A stretch of 64,000 nt of DNA, taken from contig JADGCJ010000001.1 in NCBI GenBank assembly GCA_015229045.1, forward strand, positions 1-64,000. The letters run 5' to 3'. This DNA is from Magnetococcales bacterium. Lineage in GTDB: Bacteria > Pseudomonadota > Magnetococcia > Magnetococcales > DC0425bin3. Below the pieces are notes generated by a model. It had not been told where the DNA came from, searched no databases, and saw only the letters and a list, made by a program, of their open reading frames with translations. The translations under genes were made by a program, and so were the position numbers. The stretch's first letter is position 1, and each line of letters starts with the position of its first letter. Positions 16,376 through 25,000 of this stretch are shown here, in pieces.

Positions 16376-16728
16376 GCTGTTTTGTCCTCAGGTTGGTGTG
16401 ATTCTGGACAAGCGCAAGCGGGAGGAGCGATCAGCGAACAGGGATCGCCCCCGCAGCAGTTCTCGGTCAGGTAGGTGATGACGGTCTGGATGGTGGAAAA
16501 GTTGGCCGTGTAGATGACAAAACGCCCTTGCTGGCAGGAACTCAGCATGTGGGCATGCACCAGCTCCTTCAAATGAAAAGACAACGACGAGGGTGCAATA
16601 CCCGTTGCCGTGCCGATCTTTCCGGCGGACAGACCATCAGGTCCAGCCTGCACCAGACAGCGAAAAATGGCCAGACGCGACTCCTGGGCCAGAGCTGCAA
16701 GCGCCATGATGACAGATTGGGTCTCCAT
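16372..16728 (-). CDS. arsR: ArsR family arsenite-responsive repressor
   Basis: A 118-residue winged-helix repressor. The helix-turn-helix is around IGTATGIAPSSLSFHLKELV, followed by the wing LSSCQQGRFVIYTAN. The usual helix-3 CxC metal motif is absent. Instead a Cys cluster near the C-terminus (ENCCGGDPC, then CAC) probably forms the As(III) site, as known for the Acidithiobacillus-type ArsR. It should release the operator when arsenite binds. A near-perfect palindrome lies immediately upstream of the ATG and leaves almost no room for a Shine-Dalgarno sequence. Translation may be leaderless or use a later start. Confidence 0.93.
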   Translation of the reverse strand: METQSVIMALAALAQESRLAIFRCLVQAGPDGLSAGKIGTATGIAPSSLSFHLKELVHAHMLSSCQQGRFVIYTANFSTIQTVITYLTENCCGGDPCSLIAPPACACPESHQPEDKTA

Positions 16729-16756
16729 ATTTCAATATTATTTGAAATATTGAAAT
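16729..16756 (-). promoter_or_regulatory. Probable ArsR operator upstream of arsR
   Basis: An 11-bp perfect inverted repeat, ATTTCAATATT and AATATTGAAAT, is separated by 6 bp and lies directly against the arsR start codon. AT-rich palindromes of this kind are typical ArsR-family operators. Position and symmetry make autoregulation by ArsR likely. Confidence 0.75.
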
Positions 16757-16781
16757 AATCAAGAAAAAAAACTCAGTGACC

Positions 16782-16804
16782 ATTCAGCACCCGGCAACGA
16801 ATCG
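16782..16804. repeat. Intergenic repeat, family G, short copy
   Basis: These 23 bases are identical to 4765-4787. The copy lies between arsR and truA and lacks the right half of the 4759-4812 copy. Confidence 0.6.
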
Positions 16805-16822
16805 TTTGAATACAATATGATA

Positions 16823-17608
16823 TCAATAGAGAACCCGATTCAAGTACAGCCCATGTGGTGGGGCAGTGGCGCCTGCCAGGGTGCGATCCCGGCTGGCCAA
16901 TACGTTTTCAAACCAGGCGATCGATCTTTTTCCCTGCCCGACCAGAACCAGAGATCCGACAATGTTGCGCACCATATGGTGCAAAAAACCATCGGCGCCG
17001 AGGATCACCCGGATCTCATCGTTCGAGCGGTGAATCTCCATGCGGCTCAGGGTGCGTACCGGGGTCTTGGCTTGGCATCGGGCGGCACGAAAGGCGGAAA
17101 AATCATGTGTACCCAGCAGAATCCGGGCGGCCCGACGCATGGCTTTTTCGTCCAGCGTGGCGGGATGGTGCCAGACGCGCCCCCTGTCCAAGGCAGAAGG
17201 GGTCTCCCGGTCGCTAAGGCGGTAGAGATACTCCCGATGGCGGGCCGCATGGCGTGCATGAAAGGCGTTGGAAACCTGCGTGACACGCAAGACAGTCAAG
17301 TCCGGTGGCGTTGTGGCGTTGATGGCACGCAGCAACACCTTCTCCGGACGCGGACAGGAGGTATCAAAGTGCGCCACCTGACCCAGGGCATGCACCCCGG
17401 CATCCGTGCGACCGGCAGCGACCAGCGTCACGGCATGCCCGCACAAGCGGGCCAGGGCCTCTTCCAAAACTCCCTGAAGCGTTATCCCGAACGCCTGCCG
17501 TTGCCAACCTGAAAACGCCTCGCCGACATACTCGATGTCCAGGCGGAAACGGGTCGTGGGGAGTAAGCGATCCCGCTCGGAAAGAGCAGAATCGGCAGGC
17601 GACTGCAT
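16823..17608 (-). CDS. truA: tRNA pseudouridine(38-40) synthase TruA
   Basis: A 261-residue pseudouridine synthase that converts U38-U40 in the tRNA anticodon arm. The catalytic Asp is in AAGRTDAGVHALGQV. Other family signatures are IEYVGEAFSGWQRQ at the N-terminus, HARHAARHREYLYRL in the middle and FLHHMVRNIVGSLVLVG near the end. The length is normal. I chose the ATG at 17608, which has GAAAGGGAA upstream; an in-frame ATG at 17635 lacks a binding site. It is divergent from the ParA-like gene at 17718. Confidence 0.95.
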   Translation of the reverse strand: MQSPADSALSERDRLLPTTRFRLDIEYVGEAFSGWQRQAFGITLQGVLEEALARLCGHAVTLVAAGRTDAGVHALGQVAHFDTSCPRPEKVLLRAINATTPPDLTVLRVTQVSNAFHARHAARHREYLYRLSDRETPSALDRGRVWHHPATLDEKAMRRAARILLGTHDFSAFRAARCQAKTPVRTLSRMEIHRSNDEIRVILGADGFLHHMVRNIVGSLVLVGQGKRSIAWFENVLASRDRTLAGATAPPHGLYLNRVLY

Positions 17609-17717
17609 GATGGACAGTTCCCTTTCGAGGGGCATTGCTTATATCTTGTGGGCAGTATACCCGGTGTCAATGCCCGGGGGTGGAGCGGATCATGCGCAGG
17701 GAAAGAGCTGAAGAGTC

Positions 17718-18461
17718 ATGAAAATTTTCTCCGTCTATAATTTCAAGGGTGGTGTGGGGAAAACCACCAACACGGTCAACCTGGCCTATCTTTCCGCCAT
17801 GGAGGGAGTGCGGACGGTCATCTGGGATCTGGATCCGCAGGGTGGCACCAGTTTTTTTCTCTGCGTCAAGCCCAAGATCAAGGGGGGGGCCAAGGCCATC
17901 CTGAAGGGCAAACCCGACCTGGACGGCTATCTGCGTTTGACCGGCTATCCCAATCTGGATTTGTTGCCCGCCGACATCTCCTATCGCCATCTCGATCAGT
18001 ATTTGCACGACAAGAACGACCCGGTCAAGGCCTTTGCGCGTATTCTCAAGGCGTTGGCGCGGGATTATGACCATATTTTTCTCGATTGTCCCCCGGGACT
18101 CTCCCTCGTGGCGGAGAATGTCTTCAGGGTCTCCCACGTCCTGGTGGTACCTTTGATTCCGTCGACGCTCTCCCTGCGGGCCTACAACAAACTGGTGCAG
18201 TTTTTGTCCAGTCGGCGCACCAAAAAGCTGCGGGTGGCGCCGTTTTTCAACCAGGTCAACCTGGAGAAGTCCATCCATCGGGTGGTGACCCAGAATGTTT
18301 TGGAACACCATCCCATTTTTCTCAAGACCACCATTCCGGATTCCAACGTCATCGAGTCGATGGGAATCAAACGGGCGCCCGTTTTCACCTACGCCCGCAC
18401 CTCTTCGGAGGCGGAGGCCTTTCGTTCCTTGTGGCGGGAGATCAAGGCGAGAAAGCTCTGA
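17718..18461 (+). CDS. ParA/Soj-family ATPase, orphan
   Basis: A 247-residue deviant Walker ATPase. The P-loop is YNFKGGVGKTTNTVNLA, Walker A' is VIWDLDPQGGTS, and Walker B is HIFLDCPPGLSL. Most relatives position DNA, chemoreceptor arrays or other large complexes. No parB or parS-like sequence lies beside it, so chromosome partition is not indicated; a cargo-positioning role is possible but unproven. The start at 17718 follows GAAGAG. A 40-bp tandem duplication begins just after its stop codon. Confidence 0.85.
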   Translation: MKIFSVYNFKGGVGKTTNTVNLAYLSAMEGVRTVIWDLDPQGGTSFFLCVKPKIKGGAKAILKGKPDLDGYLRLTGYPNLDLLPADISYRHLDQYLHDKNDPVKAFARILKALARDYDHIFLDCPPGLSLVAENVFRVSHVLVVPLIPSTLSLRAYNKLVQFLSSRRTKKLRVAPFFNQVNLEKSIHRVVTQNVLEHHPIFLKTTIPDSNVIESMGIKRAPVFTYARTSSEAEAFRSLWREIKARKL

Positions 18462-18463
18462 TT

Positions 18464-18538
18464 GGCTTGTCAAAAGAGATTCATGGACCGATGGCGTCTG
18501 GTTGGTTTGTCAAAAAAGGTTCATGGACAGATAGCGGT
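18464..18538. repeat. 40-bp imperfect tandem duplication covering the cysM 3' end
   Basis: The stretch TGGCTTGTCAAAAGAGATTC at about 18464-18484 recurs 40 bp later as TGGTTTGTCAAAAAAGGTTC. Both are followed by ATGGAC and GAT. The second copy contains the last codons and stop of cysM (minus strand). The first copy lies beyond the stop and looks like a duplicated gene end. Confidence 0.6.
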
Positions 18539-19394
18539 CACCACGGTCGGGCAGAATGACGACAATGATGGCCGGAGCGGTACACTCCCCGGCTAGGCGC
18601 ACGGCTGCCGCCACGGCTCCTCCTGCCGAGATGCCGGCAAAGATGCCCTCTTCCCTGCCCAGGCGACGCACCATGTCGAGCGACTCCGCTTCCGAGACAT
18701 CCATCTCGCGATCCACTCGCCGGGAGTCAAAAATTTTTGGCAGATAGGCCGCAGGCCAACGACGAATGCCGGGGATCTTGGCCCCTTCCTCTGGCTGTAC
18801 GCCAATGATCTGAATGTTGGGATTGCGCGCCTTCAAGGCCCTCGATACCCCCATGATGGTGCCGGTGGTTCCCATGGAGCTGATGAAGTGGGTCACCTTG
18901 CCATCGGTATCGCGCCATATCTCCGGGCCGGTGGTGCGTTGATGGATGCCCCAGTTGTCCGGGTTGGAGAATTGGTCCAGCATGATCCCTTCGCCGTGGG
19001 CGACCATTTCCCGTGCCCGGTCGATGGAGCCTTCCATGCTCTGCGCTGCAGGGGTCAGAACAAAATCTGCCCCGTAGGCTGCCATGGTGGCACGGCGCTC
19101 GATGGTCATGCTCTCCGGCATGATCAAGGTCAGGGGGTAGCCGCGTCGGGCGGCCAACATGGCCAGGGCGATACCCGTATTGCCGCTGGTTGCCTCGATG
19201 ATGCGGACACCGGGTCGCAGCTCGCCGCGCGACTCCGCCCCCAGGATCATGCCCAAGGCAGCACGATCCTTGACCGATCCACCAGGATTACTCCCCTCCA
19301 GTTTGGCCATGATGCGTACGTTCGGGAAAGGTGCCGACAACTTTTCCAGATCGACCAGGGGTGTTCCACCGATAAAAGTATCCAGATTTGCCAC
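18510..19394 (-). CDS. cysM: Cysteine synthase B (O-acetylserine sulfhydrylase)
   Basis: A 294-residue PLP enzyme making L-cysteine from O-acetylserine and sulfide or thiosulfate. The PLP lysine is in NPGGSVKDRAA near residue 42. EATSGNTGIALAM binds the substrate carboxylate, and SSMGTTGTIMGVSRAL binds the PLP phosphate. The length and the short C-terminus fit CysM better than CysK. The last codons are duplicated 40 bp downstream. The neighbouring genes are unrelated, so it is probably monocistronic. Confidence 0.93.
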   Translation of the reverse strand: MANLDTFIGGTPLVDLEKLSAPFPNVRIMAKLEGSNPGGSVKDRAALGMILGAESRGELRPGVRIIEATSGNTGIALAMLAARRGYPLTLIMPESMTIERRATMAAYGADFVLTPAAQSMEGSIDRAREMVAHGEGIMLDQFSNPDNWGIHQRTTGPEIWRDTDGKVTHFISSMGTTGTIMGVSRALKARNPNIQIIGVQPEEGAKIPGIRRWPAAYLPKIFDSRRVDREMDVSEAESLDMVRRLGREEGIFAGISAGGAVAAAVRLAGECTAPAIIVVILPDRGDRYLSMNLF

Positions 19395-19510
19395 GTCTGT
19401 TTCTCCCTTACCTTGTCTGTTTCTGTCGATACCAGAGATGGATCCATCTTGACAGATCCATGGACAAATGAAATGATTTCCTGTCGATTGGACTCATTTT
19501 GGGAAACAGC

Positions 19511-20257
19511 ATGGGTGACAGCAACGCTGAACGTCAACGAAGGTTTGCCTCCAAGGCCAGGGATTCGGGAAAAATCCGCATCCATGCCTGGGTGGATGTT
19601 TCGACTGCCAGCCAGTTGAGGGAGCTTGCCAACCAGAGCGACGCAACCGTTGGCGATATCATCAACATGGCTGTCGGGACGGTCTGCTCTCCCGATCATT
19701 TTGGCCAGACCGATCAAGGGTATGGCACGCACTCCCCCCCTGCCTTGCCTCTTGCCTCTGCTGTCTCCTCTTCCGATCCCTCTTCCCAGGGAGTGCAAAA
19801 TAACCGCTCGCCCTATCTTTTCCGCCCGGTACCGGGCAACGACATGCCCAGGCTTGAGACCCCCGTTTCTCTGACGGAGAAAAACTCAAACAGAAGCAAA
19901 AGTATCCTCTTTTACTCTTTCGTGTTGATCATGCTTGGCGTCGGCGCTGTTTCCTGGTATCGGGTTTTGCCTTACGCTTTGCCGGATTTCAATAAAACCG
20001 CCGCTCATCCATCCCCACCTTCGCCCCGGACAGGTGAGGTTAGGATCGATGTGACAAGCTCCATCAAACCAGGCAATCCACCCGCTGCCGACGTTGGCCC
20101 AGAGGTCAATCCCCCGGCAGCCCCGACGGTGGCAGCCCAGGCAGCGGCAGCTCCGACGGTGGCAGTCCAGGCAGCGGCAGCTCCGACGGTGGCAGCCCAG
20201 GCAGTGAGCGCGGAGGACCGTGTCAAGCTCGCGCTTGCCCTGGAATTCAAGCGGTGA
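19511..20257 (+). CDS. Unknown protein: RHH-like N-terminus, one TM segment, Ala/Pro/Val repeats
   Basis: A 248-residue protein I do not recognise. The N-terminal 55 residues include KIRIHAWVDVSTASQLREL and then a second helix, which resembles a ribbon-helix-helix DNA-binding fold. A Ser/Pro-rich stretch follows, then one membrane segment (about residues 136-158, SILFYSFVLIMLGVGAVSWY). The remaining C-terminal part is Pro/Ala-rich and holds three 10-residue repeats of the type APTVAAQAAA. If the topology is type II, a cytoplasmic DNA-binding head would be tethered to the membrane with a periplasmic tail. The ATG at 19511 has GGGAAA at about seven bases. It converges on the caspase gene at 20297. 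Confidence 0.6.
   Translation: MGDSNAERQRRFASKARDSGKIRIHAWVDVSTASQLRELANQSDATVGDIINMAVGTVCSPDHFGQTDQGYGTHSPPALPLASAVSSSDPSSQGVQNNRSPYLFRPVPGNDMPRLETPVSLTEKNSNRSKSILFYSFVLIMLGVGAVSWYRVLPYALPDFNKTAAHPSPPSPRTGEVRIDVTSSIKPGNPPAADVGPEVNPPAAPTVAAQAAAAPTVAVQAAAAPTVAAQAVSAEDRVKLALALEFKR
20116..20205. repeat. Three 30-bp tandem repeats inside the unknown membrane protein gene
   Basis: Three in-frame copies of a 30-bp unit starting GGCAGCCCCGACGGTGGCAG, at 20116, 20146 and 20176, encode the decapeptide repeats of the protein. They differ at only a few bases, pointing to recent expansion. Confidence 0.85.
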
Positions 20258-20296
20258 CTCCTGGCCTTCCTGCTCCGTGTCATCCTTGTGTCGAGG

Positions 20297-22081
20297 TCAT
20301 GGCTGTTTGTCCCCGGTATAGAGCCCATGGATGCCCATCTGCCACCCTGTGCCGGTCAGATTCTTTCTCAGCAGGTCGGGAATCTTGCTGGCCAACTTCT
20401 GGCCATCCATCTGGCGCAACGCCTGGTGCAGGGCTGTGAGTGGAGTGGGGGAGGCGATGGCTACGATGTGGTCGGCCCCAAAGGGGGGATCGACGTTAAG
20501 GTTGAGCAGGTATGGCTTGCCGAGGGGAATCTCCAGCGGGTCTTTGGTTTGGGCATTGGCGAGCGGGTAGAGGAAATTGACCGAGCCATCCGAGGCCAGG
20601 TTGAACAGGGTGAAGAAAGTTTTGTCAAATCCCTCGATCTTGAAGGTGATTTTTTCGCCGGCACGGTGCAGCTTGTCATCAGGAAGAAGCGACATTTTCA
20701 GCGTGTTGTGCGTGATCAGGCGCTTGATCTCTTCGGTGGCACCATATTTGTCGACGGCATTCTGGACGTTGGGCAGATCGGCGGTCTCGTCGCCGGTGGC
20801 GGCGGGGGTGGCGCTTTGCGAGCGCTTCAATCCGCGTGTGGCAGAAGCCTGATCGGTGGCGGCTTTTTCGTTGATCGTCGAGGCGACGTCGCCCAAATCG
20901 GTGAACAATAGCCCCCGAGAGAGATCCCAGGTCAAATCCGGTCTTTGGCCCGAGTTGGGATCGATCAGTTTGATCCCATGGATCTTTTTGCCAAGTTCGC
21001 CGACAGGCGTGGTGGCGTTCAGGATGGCCAGGCCGATGAGGGGAGGGGACGACGACGGGACGGGGGTCCCCTGCGCGGCAGGCTCGCTGCGTGGTTCGGG
21101 AGGCTCCTTCTTGACGTTCAGGGTAAAATCGCGCGTTTTTCCAGAGGATTGCGGATGTTGCATTCCCTCCATTTCGGTTTTGACCTTTTCGGTGACATAC
21201 ACCCGCAGCTCTTCAGAGGTGATGGTTCCGTCGTTGTTCAGGTCGGCCTCGCCGCGCAATCCTTTGGCAAAGGCCCAGCTCAAGGCGCCGCGAATGTTGC
21301 CTTCAATATTGCCTTCCGGGGCCAGTTCATCATCCTTGACGGCGCCAAAATAGAGGACATCCGGAAACTCTTTGGGCAGGTCGTTCAATTTAGGATCGAG
21401 CGGCGGCAGCCGATCATCGACAACGGGGGGATAGGTTGCTGCACGTACTTTGAGTTTGACCGGGGAGTTGTTGCCCAGACTCCTGGTCATGGTTCCGGAG
21501 TGGCAGGCGTCGGCCACGACAATCACGCTGCGTTTGCCATCGGTCGCCTTTTTCAAGAGTCCGGCGATTTCGTCATCGATGATGCGTTCGTAGGTGCCCT
21601 CCCCTTTTGGAAAGAACCCGCCCAGCAGCAGGGTTGAATCGTTGCCGCTGGGTTCGCTCCCCTTGAAGTGTTCCGGCTCGATGCCACCGTGTCCGGCATA
21701 GGTGAAGACGATGAGGTCGTTGGCCTTGCTTTTTTGCAGGACATCATGCCATGTTTTCAGGATATTGTCGCGTTTGGCCTGACCATCGAGGAGGAGATTG
21801 ACCTCCCTGGCACCCACTTTTTTCAAGGCATCGGCAATGTCGCGGGCATCATTGACGGGTCCATCCAGGGGCATGGATTGATACTGGTTGATGCCGACGA
21901 CAATGCCATAGATGTCAGCCATCGCGATGGCCGGGCGCAACAAGACAGACAGCAAAAACATGACGATCAGGAGCCAACCCGTTTGCAGTTTGTTTGCCGT
22001 GAAAGTCGCGCAGCGATTCGCATGACCGGCGGGTGGAGGGAGATTTTCCCTCTCCATGAAGGTTGGGCTTGCGTCTGACAT
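20297..22081 (-). CDS. Caspase-family (C14) protein with EF-hand and DUF4384-like C-terminus
   Basis: A 594-residue protein. A hydrophobic segment (about residues 35-55, WLLIVMFLLSVLL) acts as signal peptide or anchor. A caspase p20-like domain follows: YGIVVGINQY, the catalytic His in TYAGHGG near 130, and the Cys in VADACHSG near 190. Inserted before the end of the protease is a canonical EF-hand loop, DLNNDGTITSEE (about 278-289), suggesting Ca2+ control as in metacaspases. The C-terminal 150 residues resemble DUF4384. ATG 22081 has GAGG upstream. It starts 15 bp after the WD40-caspase stop, so the two form an operon. Residues before the anchor are encoded by a family F repeat. Confidence 0.82.
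   Translation of the reverse strand: MSDASPTFMERENLPPPAGHANRCATFTANKLQTGWLLIVMFLLSVLLRPAIAMADIYGIVVGINQYQSMPLDGPVNDARDIADALKKVGAREVNLLLDGQAKRDNILKTWHDVLQKSKANDLIVFTYAGHGGIEPEHFKGSEPSGNDSTLLLGGFFPKGEGTYERIIDDEIAGLLKKATDGKRSVIVVADACHSGTMTRSLGNNSPVKLKVRAATYPPVVDDRLPPLDPKLNDLPKEFPDVLYFGAVKDDELAPEGNIEGNIRGALSWAFAKGLRGEADLNNDGTITSEELRVYVTEKVKTEMEGMQHPQSSGKTRDFTLNVKKEPPEPRSEPAAQGTPVPSSSPPLIGLAILNATTPVGELGKKIHGIKLIDPNSGQRPDLTWDLSRGLLFTDLGDVASTINEKAATDQASATRGLKRSQSATPAATGDETADLPNVQNAVDKYGATEEIKRLITHNTLKMSLLPDDKLHRAGEKITFKIEGFDKTFFTLFNLASDGSVNFLYPLANAQTKDPLEIPLGKPYLLNLNVDPPFGADHIVAIASPTPLTALHQALRQMDGQKLASKIPDLLRKNLTGTGWQMGIHGLYTGDKQP
21994..22066. repeat. Family F repeat copy inside the caspase gene 5' end
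   Basis: The sequence from TTGCCGTGAAAGTCGCGCAG to GAAGGTTGG matches 2671-2742 with substitutions that keep the arms of both hairpins. Here it is read in frame and encodes the residues just before the membrane anchor. The N-terminal extension of the caspase may therefore derive from a repeat insertion. Confidence 0.55.
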
Positions 22082-22096
22082 GTCGATCAACCTCGT

Positions 22097-25000
22097 TTAT
22101 GGTTTTGCGGAGATGGGAAACTCTTCGAGTTCGCCGCCGGGCGTCTTGAAGGAGGGTTTTTGTTTGTGCCCCGGGTTGGTCTCCTGCACCAGTTTGGGCA
22201 CGATTCTCTTGACGTATTGTCCGAGCATGATGTTGTCCACCGCTTCGCCTCCGGATCCGGCGGCGCTCCCCTGGATGCCCTCCAGAATGGCGTAGGCGAA
22301 AACGCCATGGCCGCTGTCACGGCCACTCTTGCGGTAGCCGTCCAGGGCCTCCTGTGTGCTGGAAGAGGCGGCCAGGAGGGTCATGCCGATTTCATGCTGA
22401 ATATTTTCCATCACCCTGTCAAGCGCCACCGCCCCGGCATGGCAGGTATCCAATATGAGAAGTATTCTGCCCGTCGTTTTGTTGACCTTGACCAGTTTGT
22501 CGACCAGTTCCTGGCCGCCAAAGCCTTGTTTGGAGACCATTTCCGGCTCCGGTCCGGCCACATTCTGCGTGACGTAGTAGTATTGATCGTTTTTGTTGGC
22601 ATCCGGATAGTTGACGCCATGGCCGGCCAGATAAATCAGGACCGTATCCTCCTTGCGAACTTCGTTGGCGAGAACGGCGAAGGCCTTGTTGAGAGTCTCT
22701 CTGGTCACCTCTTCATCGGCCAGAATGTTGTGTGCTTTTTCTGTATAAGGGACAAATTTGACCTCACCGCCTGGCAGCAGTTTGGTCGTCATGACATCGC
22801 CAAACAGGCTCCCTTTGCGCTGCGCAACGGTATCGACGAAGCCTTTGGCATCGGCCACGGCGTAGCGTAATACATTGACGCTCTTGTACAGATTGACCCC
22901 GGCGGCCAGGAGAAAGAGACGCGGTTTTTCAGCCTGGATGGCACCGCCACGCGAGGTGGCAACCGGCGCGGCGACAAACTCAAGCGGGCGAGAGTTGTTG
23001 AAAAAGGCCCTGGACGGGTCATAAACCCGCAAGAGCAGTATGTTTTTTCCGGGATCAAGGGTGACTCTTTTCTCGATGACCAGGGGGGAGTCTTTGCTGG
23101 CCGGGGCATCCTTGCTGGCCGGGGCATCCTTGCTGGCCGGGGCATCCTTGCCGGTCGGGGCATCCTTCCTGGCATGGGTTGGTTCTGCCGCCCGGGAGAG
23201 TCCCCGGGTGGCTGCCTTATCGTCCTGTTCAATATTTCTGCTGTTCAGGATCAGGGCGGTATTGCCAATCTCCTGGGTGCCTTTTCCGGAGAGCTGATAA
23301 CGCACCCGTACTTCACGCACCCCCTCCGGCAAAAGGATGGACAAGGCTTCCTTGGTGACGGCCTCTTTTGGCGCCTGGGTTCCGGGTTTGCTGGCGATGG
23401 CCTCTTTTGGCGTCTGGGTTTCGGGTTTGACGGCATCAGGGGCTGGCGCAGCCGGTGGCGTACCGCTCCTGGAGAGGGCGCGGGTGACAATATTGGTCGA
23501 GACATCCTGGCACTTTTCTTCACCGCCATCCTTGGTGGCGAAGCAGTAGGCGACGGGTTCGACGGTCGGCAGCTTTTCGGTGACGAGGGAGTCGATGTCA
23601 CCGATGGCAGCGTGGGCCTGTTGAATCTCCTGGGTGGCCTGTCCGGTTATTTTATGATTGAGGAGATCCTGGCGGTACAATTTGCGATAGAGTTGATCAA
23701 AATTGACCCACAGCGGAGACTTTGTTTTGCCTTTGTTGTAGTGATAGCCGACCATCTCCTGGCCGCCATTGTAGGCATGGGCGAAGAAGCCCTCCGGTGT
23801 CCAGGCGACCCAGCGTTCGTTGGCGCTGTTCATGAAAAAGGTGGCCAGCTCCTCCAGGTGCGACGCCTCTTTGAGGCTGTACCAGTGCAGGGTGCCATCG
23901 AGCAGGGCTGCCACGGCCAGGGTGCTGCCCTTGTTGACGACCAGCCCGGCCACCGGGGCCGGAACGCTGATCTTTTTCAGCTCGTTGCCCTGGGTATCGA
24001 ACAGGCGCAGATAAAAGTCCGCTCCCAGCAAAAACCCTTTTCCGTTGGGCAGGATGGCCAGGGATCGGGAGATCTCCTCGCCTTCCAGGGCCAGGGGTTT
24101 CTTGCCCAGCATGGGTTTGTTGCTGGCTTCCCAGCCGCTGATCTCTGTCGGGGGGCGCTGCATGATGGGTGTGGCCAGGGTTGTGTCGGGCGTGGTGACA
24201 AGCGACAAGGTGCCGTTTTGCAGGTCGATCCGGTAGGGACGGGTTCCCTTGCTGCGGGTACCGAACTCGACGACCAATCCGTCGTCGGCTACGGCCAGCC
24301 GCCCCTTGTAGATGCCCCGGAAATCGGCGGCGACCGATTGTCTTTCCAGACGTTGCCGATCCGGACCGATCAATCCCCAGGCCGGGGTGGCCGTGGCATA
24401 GAGAACACCGCCCGGCACGGCAGTCACCTGATTGATGGCATCGCCGCTGACGGCAACGTCGTGTGATTTGCCGCGCCCATGCTGGCTCCAGAAGCGGATC
24501 AGGCGATTGCCCTGACCATCGATGGCCGTGCCACCGGCCACGAGGTTGACGCCATCCGCTCGTTGCGACCAGGTCACCGCCGAGGTGTTGCCTTCCCGCA
24601 TGCCGGTGACATCAGGCAGATAGAGGGCTTTGAGGTCGCTGGCCGACATCACCTCCACCCGGGGCGAATCCATGGAGCCAACCGCCAGCAGGGTGTCATC
24701 CGGGGAGAAGGCCGCTGCCAGAGGACGATCCTGGGGGTGAAAACGGCGTTTGGTGATCAACTGGCCCTGGGCATTGTAGAGGCGGACATGGCCATCGAGC
24801 GAGGTGGTGGCCAGGCTGCCCGAGTTGTTGGCAAAGGTGACCCAGTGGACGGCCCCCTCGTAGGCGCGATCCTCGCCGATGCCCTTGCCGGTGGCATCGA
24901 GGAGGACCAGACCGAAGGTGCTTTCCGCCAGGGCAAGGGTTTTGCCGTTCGGCGCGTAGGCCATGTGGAATACCGGGGCTTTCAGGTTGGGCAAAACTCC

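Noticed and set aside
17718..18461. Chromosome-partition ParAB locus
   Set aside because: No parB and no parS-like palindrome are adjacent, so the ParA-like ATPase is left as an orphan.
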